Source of the DNA: G963677445 sp963677445
Lineage (GTDB): Bacteria > Bacteroidota > Ignavibacteria > Ignavibacteriales > Melioribacteraceae
Assembly (NCBI GenBank): GCA_963677445.2
Contig: CAXXGF010000062.1
Coordinates: 124,001-188,000 of the forward strand
Length of the DNA stretch: 64,000 nucleotides
Direction: 5' to 3'
Positions within the stretch are counted from its first letter, which is position 1. Each line of letters starts with the position of its first letter. Shown here piece after piece: positions 26,084-35,607 of the stretch. Below the pieces are notes generated by a model that did not search any database, was not told the DNA's origin, and saw nothing but the letters and a program-made list of their open reading frames with translations. The position numbers and the translations under genes were made by a program.

Positions 26084-27075
26084 ATAAAATCAATGCTGCT
26101 GTTACCGGTGTGGGAGTTTACTTTCCTGAGAAAATTCTTGACAATAAATATTTCGAATCGATTGTTGATACAAATGAAGAGTGGATAAAAACCAGGACCG
26201 GAATTCTGGAAAGAAGGAAAATGGAAAATGGCGCCACGAGTGATATGGCTGAAAAAGCGATAAATGACCTGATGGAAACCAGCGGTCTGAAAGCTGAAGA
26301 AATTGATGTAATTATTGTCGCCACTGTTACACCAGATATGTTTTTCCCTTCTACAGCCTGCCTGATCCAGAATAAAATAGGCGCGAAAAATGCCTGGGGA
26401 TATGATGTTTCAGCAGCCTGCTCATCTTTTCTTTTTTCCCTTGAACAGGGCGCAAGCCTTATTCAGACAGGCAAATATAAAAAAGTTGTCGTTGTCGGTT
26501 CCGATAAAATGAGCTCTATTGCTGACTACCAGGACAGAAATACCTGTATTCTATTTGGTGACGCCGCTTCGGCTGTCCTTCTCGAGCCTACAGAAGATAC
26601 AAGCTTTGGTATTCAGGATTCTATGCTCTATGTCGATGGATCGGGCATGGAAGCGCTGCACATGAAAGCGGGCGGAAGTCTGAATCCCGCCACACACGAA
26701 ACTGTCGACAAACGCTGGCATTATATTTATCAGGATGGCAAAGCGGTTTTTAAAGTCGCGGTTAAAGGAATGGCCGATGTATCTGTTGATATAATGAAAC
26801 GAAACGGACTCAAATCAGAAGATATAGCTTATCTTGTACCTCATCAGGCAAACCTGAGAATTATCGACTCAACAGCGAAAAGGATGGGGCTGGAAAAAGA
26901 AAAAGTTATGATCAATATACATAAATATGGCAATACAACTGCCGCCACGATTCCATCCTGTCTTACTGAATATTACAGAGCCGGAAAAGTAAAAAAAGGT
27001 GATAAACTGATTCTTTCTGCATTCGGCGCCGGATTTACCTGGGGCGCTGTTTACCTGGTCTGGAGTATGGACTAA
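26080..27075 (+). CDS. fabH: 3-oxoacyl-ACP synthase III
   Basis: A 331-residue condensing enzyme that starts fatty-acid synthesis from acetyl-CoA and malonyl-ACP. The catalytic triad is visible: Cys114 in DVSAACSSFLF, His in VPHQANLRI (about 258) and Asn in KYGNTTAA (about 288). Other marks are WIKTRTGI and LSAFGAGFTWGA at the C-terminus. The start is a TTG overlapping the plsX stop by 4 bases, and its stop overlaps the fabD ATG by one base. Translation of plsX, fabH and fabD therefore looks tightly coupled. Confidence 0.95.
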   Translation: MNKINAAVTGVGVYFPEKILDNKYFESIVDTNEEWIKTRTGILERRKMENGATSDMAEKAINDLMETSGLKAEEIDVIIVATVTPDMFFPSTACLIQNKIGAKNAWGYDVSAACSSFLFSLEQGASLIQTGKYKKVVVVGSDKMSSIADYQDRNTCILFGDAASAVLLEPTEDTSFGIQDSMLYVDGSGMEALHMKAGGSLNPATHETVDKRWHYIYQDGKAVFKVAVKGMADVSVDIMKRNGLKSEDIAYLVPHQANLRIIDSTAKRMGLEKEKVMINIHKYGNTTAATIPSCLTEYYRAGKVKKGDKLILSAFGAGFTWGAVYLVWSMD

Positions 27076-27989
27076 TGGGTAAAAAAGCATTTTTATTTCC
27101 CGGGCAGGGAGCTCAGTATGTAGGTATGGCAGCCGATCTGTGGGAAAAATCTGCGGAAGCCAGAGAAAAAATCATGGCAGCCGAAGAGGCTATGGATGTT
27201 AAGATTTCTGAAATAATGTTTAACGGACCTGTTGAGGCGTTAAAACAGACTGATATAACTCAGCCCGCAATATTTTTGCACAGTGTGCTTCTGGCGGGAA
27301 TGATAAACAAAATTAAACCCGATATGGCAGCGGGTCATTCGCTTGGTGAATATTCGGCTTTAGTTGCCGCGGGCGCCCTCAATTTTTGCGATGCTGTTAA
27401 ACTGGTCCGGTTCAGAGGTGAAAAAATGTTGCAGGCCGGAATTGATAATCCCGGAACGATGGCCGCGGTTATCGGAATGGCTCCCGGGAAAATGGTGGAA
27501 GTTTGCGAAAAAGCATCTGTCGATGGTATCGTTCAGTGCGCGAATTTTAATTCACCCGGACAAATTGTAATCTCAGGTTCCATTACCGGTGTTGAGTCGG
27601 CAATGAAAATAGCGAAAGAATCGGGAGCGAAAATAGTTAAAAAACTTATTGTCAGCGGAGCTTTTCATTCCCCGCTGATGCAGAGCGCGAAAGATAAATT
27701 AAAAAAGAGACTTGAGGAAACTGAATTTTCAGATGCTTCATTCGATGTTTATGCCAACGTTACGGCAAAACCGGTAAGAAAAAAGGAAGAAATAAAAGAA
27801 CTTCTTTTTCAGCAGGTCACTGCCCCTGTGCGCTGGGAAGAAACAATAAAAAATATGATTGAAGCCGGAGCTGATGAATTTTATGAAATAGGCCCCGGGA
27901 ATGTTTTGCGCGGTCTTGTTAAACGAATTGATTCTTCAGTGAAACTTTTCGGAATTTCGAAATTTGAGGAAGTTGAGCAGTATACCTGA
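27075..27989 (+). CDS. fabD: Malonyl-CoA:ACP transacylase
   Basis: A 304-residue enzyme that loads malonyl groups onto acyl carrier protein. The motif FPGQGAQYVGM (8-18) and the nucleophile elbow GHSLGEYSAL (87-96, Ser89) are present. The catalytic His lies in SGAFHSPLM, and QVTAPVRWEE and EIGPGNVLRGL complete the family pattern. Length matches FabD (about 305-315). The 132-base gap to fabG is larger than the other gaps in the operon and is AT-rich, so an internal promoter may lie there. Confidence 0.95.
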   Translation: MGKKAFLFPGQGAQYVGMAADLWEKSAEAREKIMAAEEAMDVKISEIMFNGPVEALKQTDITQPAIFLHSVLLAGMINKIKPDMAAGHSLGEYSALVAAGALNFCDAVKLVRFRGEKMLQAGIDNPGTMAAVIGMAPGKMVEVCEKASVDGIVQCANFNSPGQIVISGSITGVESAMKIAKESGAKIVKKLIVSGAFHSPLMQSAKDKLKKRLEETEFSDASFDVYANVTAKPVRKKEEIKELLFQQVTAPVRWEETIKNMIEAGADEFYEIGPGNVLRGLVKRIDSSVKLFGISKFEEVEQYT

Positions 27990-28121
27990 TAATTGAATAA
28001 CTTTTTGGAAATTTCATATTTTATGAATATTTTTTCCCCTCAGATAAAAGCTTGATTAAGCGCGTGAAGAATTATAAATTTATAGATAATATATCTATGT
28101 AAATAAATACAGGAAGTCGTT

Positions 28122-28883
28122 GTGGAAATACCTAAAAGAAGAGCAATAGTTACAGGCGGTACAAGAGGTATCGGCAGAGCGATCGTTAAGGAGCTTGCTT
28201 CGAAAAGCTGCTGCGGCGTTCTCTTTTCTGATATTGTTTTCGCTTATAACAATTGTGATGAATGCGCTGATGAGCTTCGGAAGGAGATTAATAATCCACA
28301 TACTGAAATTCATGCCTTTAAGGCAGATGCCACTTCGTATGAAGATGCTGTGAACACAATTGAATATGCAGTTGAAAAACTTGGCGGAATAGACATACTT
28401 GTTAATAATGCTGGTATTACGCGTGATAATCTTCTGATGAGAATGAGCGAAGAAGATTTTGATTCAGTAATACAAACTAACTTGCGCAGTGTTTATAATT
28501 ATTCCAAAGCGGCCATCAAATATATGATGAAACAGCGTTATGGAAGGATTGTTAATATTGCCTCAGTTGTCGGGATGATCGGAAATCCCGGCCAGGCAAA
28601 TTATGTCGCAGCGAAAGCAGGCGTTATCGGAATGACAAAAGCTTTGGCCAAAGAGCTTGCTTCCAGAAATATTACAGTTAACGCGGTAGCTCCCGGATTT
28701 ATTGAAACCGCCATGACAAAAAAGCTTAACGATAAGCAGCGCGAAATGTTGTTGCAGAATGTGCCTCTGAAAAGAATTGGCACACCTGAAGATGTCGCGA
28801 AAGTAGTTGGATTTTTATGCAGTGACGCCGCCGATTACATTACAGGTGAAGTTATCCGTATTGACGGCGGTCTTGCGATGTAG
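28122..28883 (+). CDS. fabG: 3-oxoacyl-ACP reductase
   Basis: A 253-residue short-chain dehydrogenase that reduces 3-oxoacyl-ACP with NADPH. The cofactor motif TGGTRGIGRA lies at the N-terminus, followed by NNAGITRDNLLMRM. The catalytic Ser/Tyr/Lys set is in NIASVVGMIGNPGQANYVAAKAG. The C-terminus DYITGEVIRIDGG is the FabG hallmark. The start is GTG with AGGAAG about 7 bases upstream. Compared with other FabG proteins, the segment after the glycine motif (about 24-58) is somewhat long. It sits between fabD and acpP. Confidence 0.94.
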   Translation: MEIPKRRAIVTGGTRGIGRAIVKELASKSCCGVLFSDIVFAYNNCDECADELRKEINNPHTEIHAFKADATSYEDAVNTIEYAVEKLGGIDILVNNAGITRDNLLMRMSEEDFDSVIQTNLRSVYNYSKAAIKYMMKQRYGRIVNIASVVGMIGNPGQANYVAAKAGVIGMTKALAKELASRNITVNAVAPGFIETAMTKKLNDKQREMLLQNVPLKRIGTPEDVAKVVGFLCSDAADYITGEVIRIDGGLAM

Positions 28884-28932
28884 ATTTTATAAATTAAAAA
28901 ACATTAATTCATTAACTTAATAGGAGTAAAAA

Positions 28933-29169
28933 ATGGATATTGAAGCAAAAGTAAAAGAGATAATTATGGACAAACTCGGTGTTGAGGACTCCCAGATTTC
29001 TCCTGATGCTTCATTCACGAATGACCTTGGCGCCGATTCACTTGATATCGTTGAATTGGTTATGGGGTTCGAATCAGAATTCGGAATTTCCATTCCTGAT
29101 GAAGACGCAGAAAAGATTTCTACAGTTGGTGACGCTTTTAAATATCTTGGTGAAAAGATAGAAAAGTAA
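28933..29169 (+). CDS. acpP: Acyl carrier protein
   Basis: A 78-residue acidic protein that carries acyl chains during fatty-acid synthesis. The phosphopantetheine site is Ser36 in GADSLDIVELVM. The helix-rich, Glu/Asp-rich composition and the end VGDAFKYLGEKI are standard. A clear ribosome site (AATAGGAG) precedes the ATG by 6 bases. It lies between fabG and fabF, as in E. coli. Confidence 0.96.
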   Translation: MDIEAKVKEIIMDKLGVEDSQISPDASFTNDLGADSLDIVELVMGFESEFGISIPDEDAEKISTVGDAFKYLGEKIEK

Positions 29170-29258
29170 TTGATTAAGGCTGCAGTTGAATTTTCAACGC
29201 AGCCTCAATACTTAAATACCTATTTGAGAATACCCTAAATCCTATCGGGAGTAATTTA

Positions 29259-30505
29259 ATGAACAGACGAGTGGTAATTACCGGCATGGGCGCTGTAACC
29301 CCTATCGGGAATACGGTTGAAGAATACTGGCAGGGATTGCTTGAAGGACGCAATGGCGCCGGAATGATAACAAAATTTGATGCCTCAGAATTCAGCACCC
29401 GGTTCGCCTGCGAAGTTAAAAATTTTGATCCCCATCAATATATTGATAAAAAAGCCGCGAAAAGAATGGACACTTTTCTGCCAGTATGCGGTTGCCTGCG
29501 CCTCTATGGCTGTTGATGATGCCGGTTTTGATTTTGACAAGACTGACTGTGAACGTTTCGGTGTTGTTTTTGGAAGCGGAATCGGCGGTATGGAAGTTTT
29601 TTGAGACTCAGCACGGTGAATATGTTAAGAATGGAGCCAAAAGAATCAGTCCGTTTTTTTGTCCCGATGATGATTTCAGATATTGCCGCCGGGCAAATAT
29701 CGATTAATTTCGGATTGAAAGGACCAAATTATGCTACAACTTCCGCCTGTTCCACCTCTTCACATGCTATTGCCGACGCTTATATGCTAATCCAGCGTGG
29801 AACAGCCGATATGATGGCCTGCGGCGGATCGGAAGCTGCCGTTACTAAAATGTCGGTCGGTGGATTTGGCGCTGCCAGGGCTATTTCTACCTGGAATGAC
29901 AGACCTGAAGAGGCGTCACGTCCCTTTGATAAAGAAAGAAACGGATTTGTTATTGGAGAAGGTGGAGCTGTTCTGATTCTTGAAGAATATAAACACGCTC
30001 TGCGCAGAGGAGCAAAAATTTACGCTGAATTAGTTGGTATATGGATTAACAGGGGATGCTTTCCATCTTACCGCTCCGGCGCCTGGTGGCGAAGGAGCTG
30101 TTCGTTCGATGAAAATGGCTCTCGCTGAAGCAGGTATTAAACCTGAAGAGCTTGATTATATAAACGCTCATGGCACTTCCACACCATTAAATGATGTTAC
30201 CGAAACAACTGCCATTAAAACTGTTTTTGGCGATTACGCCTATAAGGTGGCCATCAGTTCCACCAAATCAATGACGGGACATTTGCTTGGCGCCGCGGGC
30301 GCTGTCGAATCGATTGCCTCTGTGCTGGCTTTGAAAAATGGTATTATTCCTCCGACGATCAATCTGACAGTTCCCGATCCGGAATGTGATTTAAACTATA
30401 CACCAATGAAGCCGGTGAAAAAGGATATCAGGTATGCCCCTGAGCAATACTTTCGGATTTGGCGGACATAATGCCACACTGGTGTTTAAAAAATATGAAG
30501 GTTAA
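29259..30505 (+). CDS. fabF: 3-oxoacyl-ACP synthase II, frameshifted by five single-base insertions
   Basis: The conserved FabF sequence is spread over three frames. It starts RRVVITGMGAVTPIGNTVEE, carries the nucleophile Cys in TTSACSTSSHAIADA, and the catalytic His residues in NAHGTSTPLND and STKSMTGHLLGAAGAVES. Each break is explained by one extra base: a C near 29,478, a T in the run 29,597-29,602, a T in the run 29,654-29,660, an A near 30,039 and a C in the run 30,437-30,440. Without these, 1242 bases encode 413 residues, exactly the E. coli FabF length, ending in FGFGGHNATLVFKKYEG. FabF elongates acyl chains. Because the lesions are all insertions, a sequence error is far likelier than gene decay. 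Confidence 0.85.
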
Positions 30506-30508
30506 TTT

Positions 30509-31312
30509 TTGTTGACATCTGTTTTTGAGAGAATAAGAAGTATTTTTGGTAAAAATAATATTCAATCTTATTCCGATCAAAAATTATTAAATAAAAGATT
30601 GAATGGGTTGGAGCAGGACTATAAAATAGTCCCGGCGCAAAGTGAATATTACATAAAGGCTCTTACACATCGTTTCCTATCTGGGTGTCCCTGCCCGATC
30701 TGAATAAAACAAATGAAAGACTTGAATTTCTCGGCGACGCGGTCCCTCGACCTCGTCGTCGCGGAATATTTATTTAAAGAATTCAGTTCCAGGGATGAGG
30801 GTTTTCTCACAAAAACCAGATCGCAGCTTGTTGATAAAAAAATCTCTTGCAGAATCAGCAGAGCGTATGGGTCTCGAAAAGTATGTCTTTTATAATAAAA
30901 AAGTTTATTAAAGGTTCTTCCGAAGGATTTAAAACGATCATTGCCGACGCCCTCGAAGCTGTAATAGGCGCGATATATATTGATAAAGGGATTGATGAAG
31001 CCACAGACTTTGTTCTTAAGTGGATTATTTATCCTAATCTTGAAAGCGGCAAATTTATGAAGGATACAAATTATAAAGGTCAGCTTCTTGAGTTTGCTCA
31101 TTCCGCTGGTTTATCGATGCCGTTATACAGATTATGTGCGGGAGGAGGGGCCTGAACACTCGAAAACATTTACTACAGAAGTGCTGATAAATGAAGAGGT
31201 AGTCTGCCTGGGAGAGGGGAAAAGCAAAAAATCGGCAGAGCAGATAGCCGCAAAAAAAGCGCTTGAGATTATCAAAAAAAGAATTGAGGAAGCGGATAAG
31301 GAGCCGGAGTAA
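30509..31312 (+). CDS. rnc: Ribonuclease III, frameshifted by about six single-base insertions
   Basis: RNase III cleaves double-stranded RNA, including rRNA precursors. Reading across frames gives ALTHRSYL, then NERLEFLGDAVLDLVVAEYL (the catalytic signature), IIADALEAVIGAIYIDKG, and a C-terminal double-stranded RNA-binding domain ending KKSAEQIAAKKALEIIK. The breaks correspond to extra bases in short runs near 30,673-75 (T), 30,683-85 (G), 30,744-46 (C), 30,836-42 (A), 30,897-902 (A) and 31,132-33 (T). Removing them gives about 265 residues, a little longer than most. The TTG start lies 3 bases after the fabF stop. The fabF-rnc order is conserved in many bacteria. Confidence 0.8.
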
Positions 31313-31503
31313 AAAAAATCTCCGCTGATTTCGTGGATTGATGAGGGAAAATGACCACAAAATTACCAAAACGGGATTAGGGGGATAAAAAGATTAACAG
31401 GATACTATAACACAATATAAAAAACCAGGTCATCTTTTAATTGTCAATTGTCCATTAGCAATTAAGCAACTGATCACTCTTCACTTCCGGCTCGGTCAGC
31501 TTA

Positions 31504-31550
31504 TACTCCGTAAGCAGTTAAATTCTACGCAAAATGGCAAAATTTTATTT
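31504..31550 (+). repeat. Copy 1 of the TCTACGCAAAATGG dispersed repeat
   Basis: Contains TACTCCGTAAGCAGTTAAAT followed by TCTACGCAAAATGGCAAAA. Similar copies are at 31,894-31,943 (+), 51,751-51,800 (+, more diverged) and 60,115-60,155 (-). All four lie in non-coding DNA, and the core TCTACGCAAAAT is identical in each. Confidence 0.6.
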
Positions 31551-31579
31551 AACCATCTATTTACTGAGTAATCTGTCTG

Positions 31580-31867
31580 CCTGTTCGCCGCGGAGAATCC
31601 CTGGCGGGACTATTATTCTCTCCCTAACCTATATTACCCCACAATGAATTGTGGGGGCTATTTTCTGAAAGCCTGTCCGACGCGGCGGATCCCTAACGGG
31701 ACTTTTTCTAAATAATAATGATTATCTACAAGTAAATATTAAATCAGATTAATGTGAACCCCGGCAGGGATCCTCCGCGGCGGACAGATGAAAGATAATA
31801 GCCCCTATTTTCAAATAGGGGAAAATGTATAAAGAAAGGTAAATAAGTCCCGGTAGGGGACGACAGA
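31580..31867. repeat. Cluster of four REP-like repeat units in both orientations
   Basis: Units share the pattern CTGT(C/T)CG-CGCGG followed by GATCCCT--CGGGACT. Copy A is at 31,580-31,611 (+), copy B at 31,672-31,703 (+), copy C at 31,757-31,789 (-), and a shorter copy D at 31,847-31,867 (-). Between them are hairpins: CCCCACAAT/ATTGTGGGG (31,637-31,656) and CCCCTATTT/AAATAGGGG (31,802-31,821). A further hairpin GAATCCCGAAAGGGATTC lies just outside at 31,954-31,971. GC-rich inverted units of this kind resemble REP/RAYT-type elements; no transposase is present here. Confidence 0.6.
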
Positions 31868-31893
31868 ATTAGTTTGGTTCTGGCTCCGCCAGT

Positions 31894-31943
31894 TTACGAT
31901 TACTCCGTAAGAAGTTGAATTCTACGCAAAATGGAAAAGTTTT
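31894..31943 (+). repeat. Copy 2 of the TCTACGCAAAATGG dispersed repeat
   Basis: Contains TACTCCGTAAGAAGTTGAAT followed by TCTACGCAAAATGGAAAAG. The 20-30 bases before it (TCTGGCTCCGCCAGTTTAC) also resemble those before copy 1 (GGCTCGGTCAGCTTA), so the unit may be longer than the core. Confidence 0.6.
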
Positions 31944-32051
31944 TCTTGAAAAAGAATCCCGAAAGGGATTCAATATGAATAGCCCCCAGGCGGCGAAAGA
32001 AGAGAGCAGCCAGGGGTAAAAAGAAAAAAAATGCGATAAGACCCTGAAGTG

Positions 32052-32126
32052 GTCGAATATAACTCTCATGTGCAGAAAAAATATTATCCCTCAGATATAA
32101 TTTTCTGCCGGTTGTAAATATTCGAC
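32052..32126. repeat. Nested inverted repeat upstream of gcvP
   Basis: An outer 9-base stem GTCGAATAT/ATATTCGAC encloses an inner stem GCAGAAAA/TTTTCTGC, itself extended by AATATTAT/ATATAATT. The element ends about 190 bases before gcvP. Next to it are a small hairpin CGACT/AGTCG (32,123-32,140) and a weak CTCC/GGAG hairpin followed by a T-run (32,203-32,227). It could be a miniature element or a structured leader; no glycine-riboswitch consensus is evident. Confidence 0.4.
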
Positions 32127-32318
32127 TCCATTCGAAGTCGCTTATGATTACGATTCTTTAGTATATTTTACCTTTAGTATCAATCATAAAATATTTGTAT
32201 GATCTCCTTTTCGGGGAGCTTTTTTTTCTCAAAGAGAGTGAAGACTTTTTATATATTTTACATATCAATTTTGATCAATTATTAACTGATTTTTCCAATA
32301 TAAAAGAGAAAGCGAATT

Positions 32319-35196
32319 ATGGAAAATTATCAATTTACCGACCGATTTATTGACCGTCATATTGGTCCTTCTGCTGAAGAAATAAATGCGATACTCGATG
32401 TTTTAGGTGAAGAATCTGTTGATTCGATGATTTCAAAAACAATTCCTGAAAAAATCAGGTTAGCTGACGAAATGAAACTTGACACACCCCTTACCGAAGC
32501 TCAATTGCTCGATGAGCTTGCCGGAATAGCCGCGAAAAATAAAGTATTCCGGTCCTTTATCGGAATGGGGTATTACTGTACAATCACACCATCAGTAATA
32601 AGAAGAAATATTCTTGAAAATCCCGGGTGGTATACACAGTATACTCCGTACCAGGCTGAAATATCACAGGGAAGGCTTGAAGCTTTATTGAATTTTCAGA
32701 CAATGATTTCTGATCTTACCTCACTGCCTTTGGCAAATGCTTCACTCCTCGATGAAGCAACCGCCGCCGCGGAAGCGATGGCCATGTTTTTCTCACTCAG
32801 AAAGAAAAATAAAAAGAAAGCTCATAAGTTTTTTGTGGCGGATTCCGTTTTTCCACAGACAGTTGATGTGATGATAACCCGCGCTAAACCGCTCGGAATT
32901 GAGATTGTCAGGGGAAGCGTTGCCGAATTCGGATATGATGAAGATGTTTATGGAATGCTTCTTCAGTATCCCGACGATAATGGTGAAATTATCGACTATT
33001 CCGAAGCAATCTCAAAAGCGAAAGAAAATGAAATATTTGTGGCTGTCGCTACAGACCTGATGGCTCTTACTATGCTGACACCGCCGGGAGAAATGGGCGC
33101 TGACGCGGCATTGGGTTCGGCCCAGAGGTTTGGTGTGCCTATGGGTTACGGAGGCCCTCACGCGGCATTTTTCGCTACGAGAGAAGAATACAAAAGAAAT
33201 GTGCCGGGAAGAATAATCGGCGTCTCACAGGATTCTAATGGAAAGCCGGCTTTAAGGATGGCGCTTCAAACAAGAGAGCAGCACATCAAACGTGAAAGGG
33301 GCTACCAGCAATATTTGCACCGCGCAGGTTTTGCTCGCCATTATGGCCTCAATGTATGCTGTTTATCATGGACCGGAAGGTTTGAAAAATATAGCCTCCC
33401 GGATAAATAAACTTACAGCATATCTGGGCCGGAGGTATTAAAAAACTTGGTTATCCTGTTTTGAATGAAAATTTCTTTGATACCATCAGGATCGGGGTGG
33501 AAAATAAAACTGATGAAATAAAGGAGAAAAGCCTTAACGCAAACATGAACTTCCGCTATTTTAATAATGGCGATATCGGCATTTCTCTGGATGAAAGCTC
33601 GAATTTCGATGAAGTTAAAAAATATACTGGCTCTTTTCGCTGAGGTTAAAGGTGAAAAACTTCCTTCAGATTTTGAGATTGGGGATTCAATTCCTGCAGG
33701 CAGCTTAATCAGAAATAGTGAATATCTTAATCATCCTGTTTTTTAACAGTTATTTTTCCGAAACTGAAATGATGAGATATATCAAAAAGCTGGAACGCAA
33801 AGACCTCTCTCTTACCACTTCAATGATTCCTCTCGGTTCATGCACAATGAAACTCAATGCCGCCACCGAGATGCTAGGAATTACCTGGCCTGAATTTTCT
33901 TCCCTTCATCCTTTTGTGCCGCGCGATCAGGCGGAAGGATATACAGAACTTTTTTAACAGACTGGAAGAACAGATTAAGAACATGACAGGATTCAGCGCT
34001 GTTTCGCTTCAGCCTAATTCAGGCGCCCAGGGTGAATTTACCGGATTGATGGTAATCAGGAAATACCAGGTAGCGAATGGAGAAGGTGAAAGGAATATTT
34101 GTCTCATCCCTTCTTCAGCACATGGAACCAACCCGGCCAGCGCTGTGATGGCAGGTTGTAAAGTGGTGATAGTAAAAATGTGATGAAAAAGGCTAATATT
34201 GATATTGATGATTTGAAAAAGAAAGCTGAGGAAAACTCAGGGCAGTTATCTTCCCTCATGGTAACCTACCCATCTAACTCATGGAGTTTTTTGAACAAGA
34301 TATTAAAGAGATATGCGCGATTAATTCATGATAATGGCGGCCAGGTTTATATGGATGGCGCCAATCTTAATGCCCAGGTAGGGCTGACAAATCCCGGTGT
34401 AATCGGCGCCGATGTCTGCCATCTTAATCTGCATAAAACATTCAGTATCCCCCATGGCGGAGGCGGTCCGGGTATGGGTCCTATCGCGGTCGCCTCTCAT
34501 CTCGCTCCTCACTTACCTGGACACTGTGTTGTTACGATCAACGGGGAACAGGCGATAAACGCTGTATCCGCGGCTCCCTGGGGCAGCGCGAACGTTCTTG
34601 TCATATCTTATGCTTATATCAGAATGATGGGAGCGGCAGGATTAAAAAAGGCGAGTGAAATCGCAATCCTCAATGCTAATTATATAAAAAACCGCTTGGG
34701 GAAATATTTCCCGGTTCTTTATACCGGTGTTGAAGGATTTGTTGGTCATGAAATGATTCTCGATCTGCGGGGCTTCAAAGCTGAAACCGGCATTGAGGTT
34801 GAGGATGTGGCCAAGCGACTCATGGATTATAATTATCACGCTCCCACTGTTTCTTTCCCTGTGCCGGGCACCCTGATGGTGGAACCGACCGAAAGTGAGT
34901 CAAAAGCTGAAATGGACCGCTTCTGTGACGCCATGATCTCAATTTATAATGAGATCAGGGAAATCGCGGATGGGTCGTTGCCGAAGGATGACAATCCTTT
35001 AATAAACGCTCCCCATACCGCGGGATCGGTGTTGAAGGATAACTGGACCCATCCCTATAGCAGGGAAAGAGCGGCATTCCCTATGGAATGGATAGAAGAA
35101 AATAAATTCTGGCCCGCTTCCGGCAGAGTGGACAATGCCTATGGCGACAGAAATCTTGTATGCAGTTGTCTTCCTGTTTCGGAATACGAGGAATAA
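32319..35196 (+). CDS. gcvP: Glycine dehydrogenase (decarboxylating), single-chain P protein, frameshifted by ten single-base insertions
   Basis: The P protein of the glycine cleavage system decarboxylates glycine with pyridoxal phosphate. The N-terminal half reads normally (FTDRFIDRHIGPSAEEI, MGYGGPHAAFFATREE). The C-terminal half contains SMIPLGSCTMKLNAATEM, SSAHGTNPASAVMAG and the PLP-lysine site HLNLHKTFSIPHGGGGPG. Between about 33,298 and 34,324 the frame is broken ten times, each by one extra base, mostly in runs: 33,298-301 (G), 33,426-28 (G), 33,617-22 (A), 33,739-44 (T), 33,950-55 (T), 34,174-78 (A), 34,194 (T), 34,276-77 (A), 34,287-92 (T), 34,323-24 (A). Removing them yields about 955 residues, the normal fused length. 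Confidence 0.85.
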
Positions 35197-35199
35197 CTG

Positions 35200-35607
35200 A
35201 TGGAGTATAAAAGAGAAGAATTATATAATTTACTCAAAAAATCAAAGAATATCGCTGTTGTCGGCATTTCCTCAAAACCGTTCAAGATAAGCAGGGTCAT
35301 TGCAGAGTACCTTGTTGATAAAGGTTTTAATGTGGCCGGGGTCAACCCGGCCTTTACCGAAGCCGGATCGATTAAGGTTTATCCCTCACTGAAAGATGTT
35401 CCTTTTGAAATTGATATTGTTAACGTTTTTAGAAGACCTGAAACAATTGGTGAAATTATCCCGGATGTGCTTGGTGTTAAACCGGGCGCTTTATGGCTTC
35501 AACTGGGAATTAGAAATGATGAAGCTGTCGCTTCTGTCATTGAGGCGAATATTATGACTGTTCAGGATGAATGTATTAAAATTGTTTATGATGAGATGCT
35601 TTATTGA
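35200..35607 (+). CDS. CoA-binding protein (YccU family)
   Basis: A 135-residue single-domain protein with the CoA-binding Rossmann-like fold. It shows NIAVVGISSKPFKISR (nucleotide loop), GFNVAGVNPAF, VYPSLKDVPFEIDIVNVFRR and the late QLGIRNDEA and MTVQDECIKI. The biochemical role of this family is not settled; it resembles the first domain of succinyl-CoA synthetase alpha and NDP-forming acyl-CoA synthetases. It begins 3 bases after the gcvP stop and overlaps the next gene by 4 bases, so it is probably cotranscribed with both. Confidence 0.87.
   Translation: MEYKREELYNLLKKSKNIAVVGISSKPFKISRVIAEYLVDKGFNVAGVNPAFTEAGSIKVYPSLKDVPFEIDIVNVFRRPETIGEIIPDVLGVKPGALWLQLGIRNDEAVASVIEANIMTVQDECIKIVYDEMLY

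Larger units (their letters stand above)
31313..32318. other. Non-coding interval of 1 kb between rnc and gcvP, rich in repeats
   Basis: No convincing gene is present. The interval holds, in order: a stretch with reiterated GGATTA-type words (31,350-31,410), a reverse copy of the AATTGACAATT repeat (31,419-31,470), two copies of the TCTACGCAAAATGG repeat (31,504-31,550 and 31,894-31,943), four related REP-like units (31,580-31,867), three perfect short hairpins, and a nested inverted repeat (32,052-32,126). It also lies within the zone of suspected base insertions. Confidence 0.7.

Noticed and set aside
29259..30471. Separate small genes in the fabF region (three overlapping frames)
   Set aside because: Their products are consecutive parts of one FabF protein, joined by single-base shifts.
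31504..31971. CRISPR-like array
   Set aside because: Repeats are in both orientations, irregularly spaced and without unique spacers of constant size.
32203..32227. Strong rho-independent terminator before gcvP
   Set aside because: The stem is only about four base pairs despite the T-run, and no upstream gene needs it within 800 bases.
31313..32318. Glycine riboswitch before gcvP
   Set aside because: The conserved GGAGAG and CCGAAGGGGCAA-type elements of that class were not found in the leader.
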